From Bacteroidota bacterium (GTDB taxonomy: Bacteria > Bacteroidota > Bacteroidia > NS11-12g > UBA955): a stretch of DNA of 6,405 nt. Of the stretch, positions 6,192 to 6,405 are shown one piece after another (within the stretch, counting starts at the first letter, position 1; the number at the start of each line of letters is the position of its first letter). The notes under the pieces were generated by a model, which worked only from the letters and a program-made list of their open reading frames with translations, did not search any database and was not told the origin of the DNA. The stretch is from contig CANHGC010000097.1 in the NCBI GenBank assembly GCA_947460045.1, forward strand, positions 1 through 6,405, read 5' to 3'. The position numbers and the translations under genes were made by a program.

Positions 6192-6405
6192 AACAATTCT
6201 GCGCTTTTCAACAAGGTCTCATCGTTCTTCGCGAAGCAAAACCGAAGCCAACGTTGCTCTTGGGGTGGATTCTGATAAAATGCACTCACAGGAATGGTTG
6301 CCACACCGATGGTTTCGATCAAATGAATGGCGAAGGCTTGGTCAGGCATATCAGAAATATCGCTATAATCCGCGATTTGAAAATAGGCCCCTTGGCATGG
6401 CATCA
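6179..6405 (-). CDS. C-terminal fragment of a class I/II PLP aminotransferase (methionine/glutamine transaminase-like)
   Basis: The frame enters from the right edge of the window and ends at TAA (6179-6181), giving 74 codons; the ATG at 6403 is almost certainly internal, not the start. The tail carries fold-type I aminotransferase marks. QGAYFQIADYS matches the family's substrate-contacting GxYF segment. FAIHLIETIGVATIPVSAFY is the usual C-terminal domain helix and strand, and WLRFCFAKNDETL contains the Arg (54th codon counted here) expected to bind the substrate alpha-carboxylate. The PLP-binding lysine lies outside the window. The pattern resembles methionine aminotransferase (YbdL) and glutamine transaminase K/kynurenine aminotransferase relatives, and the overlapping omega-amidase gene agrees with a glutamine-dependent transaminase. 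Exact substrate is inferred. Confidence 0.85.
   Translation of the reverse strand, partial: MPCQGAYFQIADYSDISDMPDQAFAIHLIETIGVATIPVSAFYQNPPQEQRWLRFCFAKNDETLLKSAELLCQL

Noticed and set aside
6401..6403. ATG at 6403 as the start of a 74-residue protein
   Set aside because: The encoded residues are a typical aminotransferase C-terminal domain beginning mid-motif, so the true start lies beyond the window.

Overview
The window looks like a piece of a Bacteroidota chromosome (Cytophaga/Saprospira-like rather than Bacteroides-like). This is inferred from four things: a -7 promoter element of the Bacteroidota type (TATCTTTG), A-rich leaders without Shine-Dalgarno sequences, moderate GC content, and protein variants typical of that phylum, including a porin with the 'NQVWLRY...DIGLRRTRF...NNFN' pattern. 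All six genes read on the minus strand, so transcription runs from high to low coordinates. No tRNA, rRNA, CRISPR array or insertion sequence was seen.

Right end (about 5418-6405): the C-terminal tail of a class I/II PLP aminotransferase, probably methionine/glutamine transaminase-like, overlaps a complete nitrilase-superfamily omega-amidase by 13 nt. Such a pair is expected to run a glutamine transaminase/omega-amidase route. The transaminase uses glutamine as amino donor to re-aminate a 2-oxo acid, such as the methionine precursor KMTB. The amidase then removes the 2-oxoglutaramate by-product.

Middle (about 4942-5417): a promoter-like TATCTTTG element is followed almost at once by a 114-codon reading frame with a TTG start. 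It encodes an unrecognised small, membrane-anchored, cysteine-containing protein. A weak terminator-like hairpin then precedes the next operon. This stretch could also act as a long leader for the genes below it.

Left two-thirds (1-4941): a very tight three-gene operon. It encodes an outer-membrane porin, then a SulP-family anion transporter with a C-terminal STAS domain (1-nt gap), then a DabA/DUF2309 protein (6-nt gap). The dabA gene is open through the window edge for 655 codons and lacks its C-terminus. DabA is the zinc-containing, carbonic-anhydrase-like half of the DAB inorganic-carbon accumulation system and normally pairs with DabB, a NuoL-like proton-channel subunit. Here the gene directly upstream encodes SulP, with an outer-membrane channel before it. 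The operon therefore suggests an envelope-spanning inorganic-carbon (or other anion) uptake module: porin, SulP, then a DabA-type hydratase. A DabB gene beyond position 1 cannot be excluded.

The dabA coding sequence also carries a perfect 18-bp inverted repeat with a 2-nt centre (1734-1771), and a second, weaker inverted repeat about 75 bp further into the gene. Both would fold in the mRNA.
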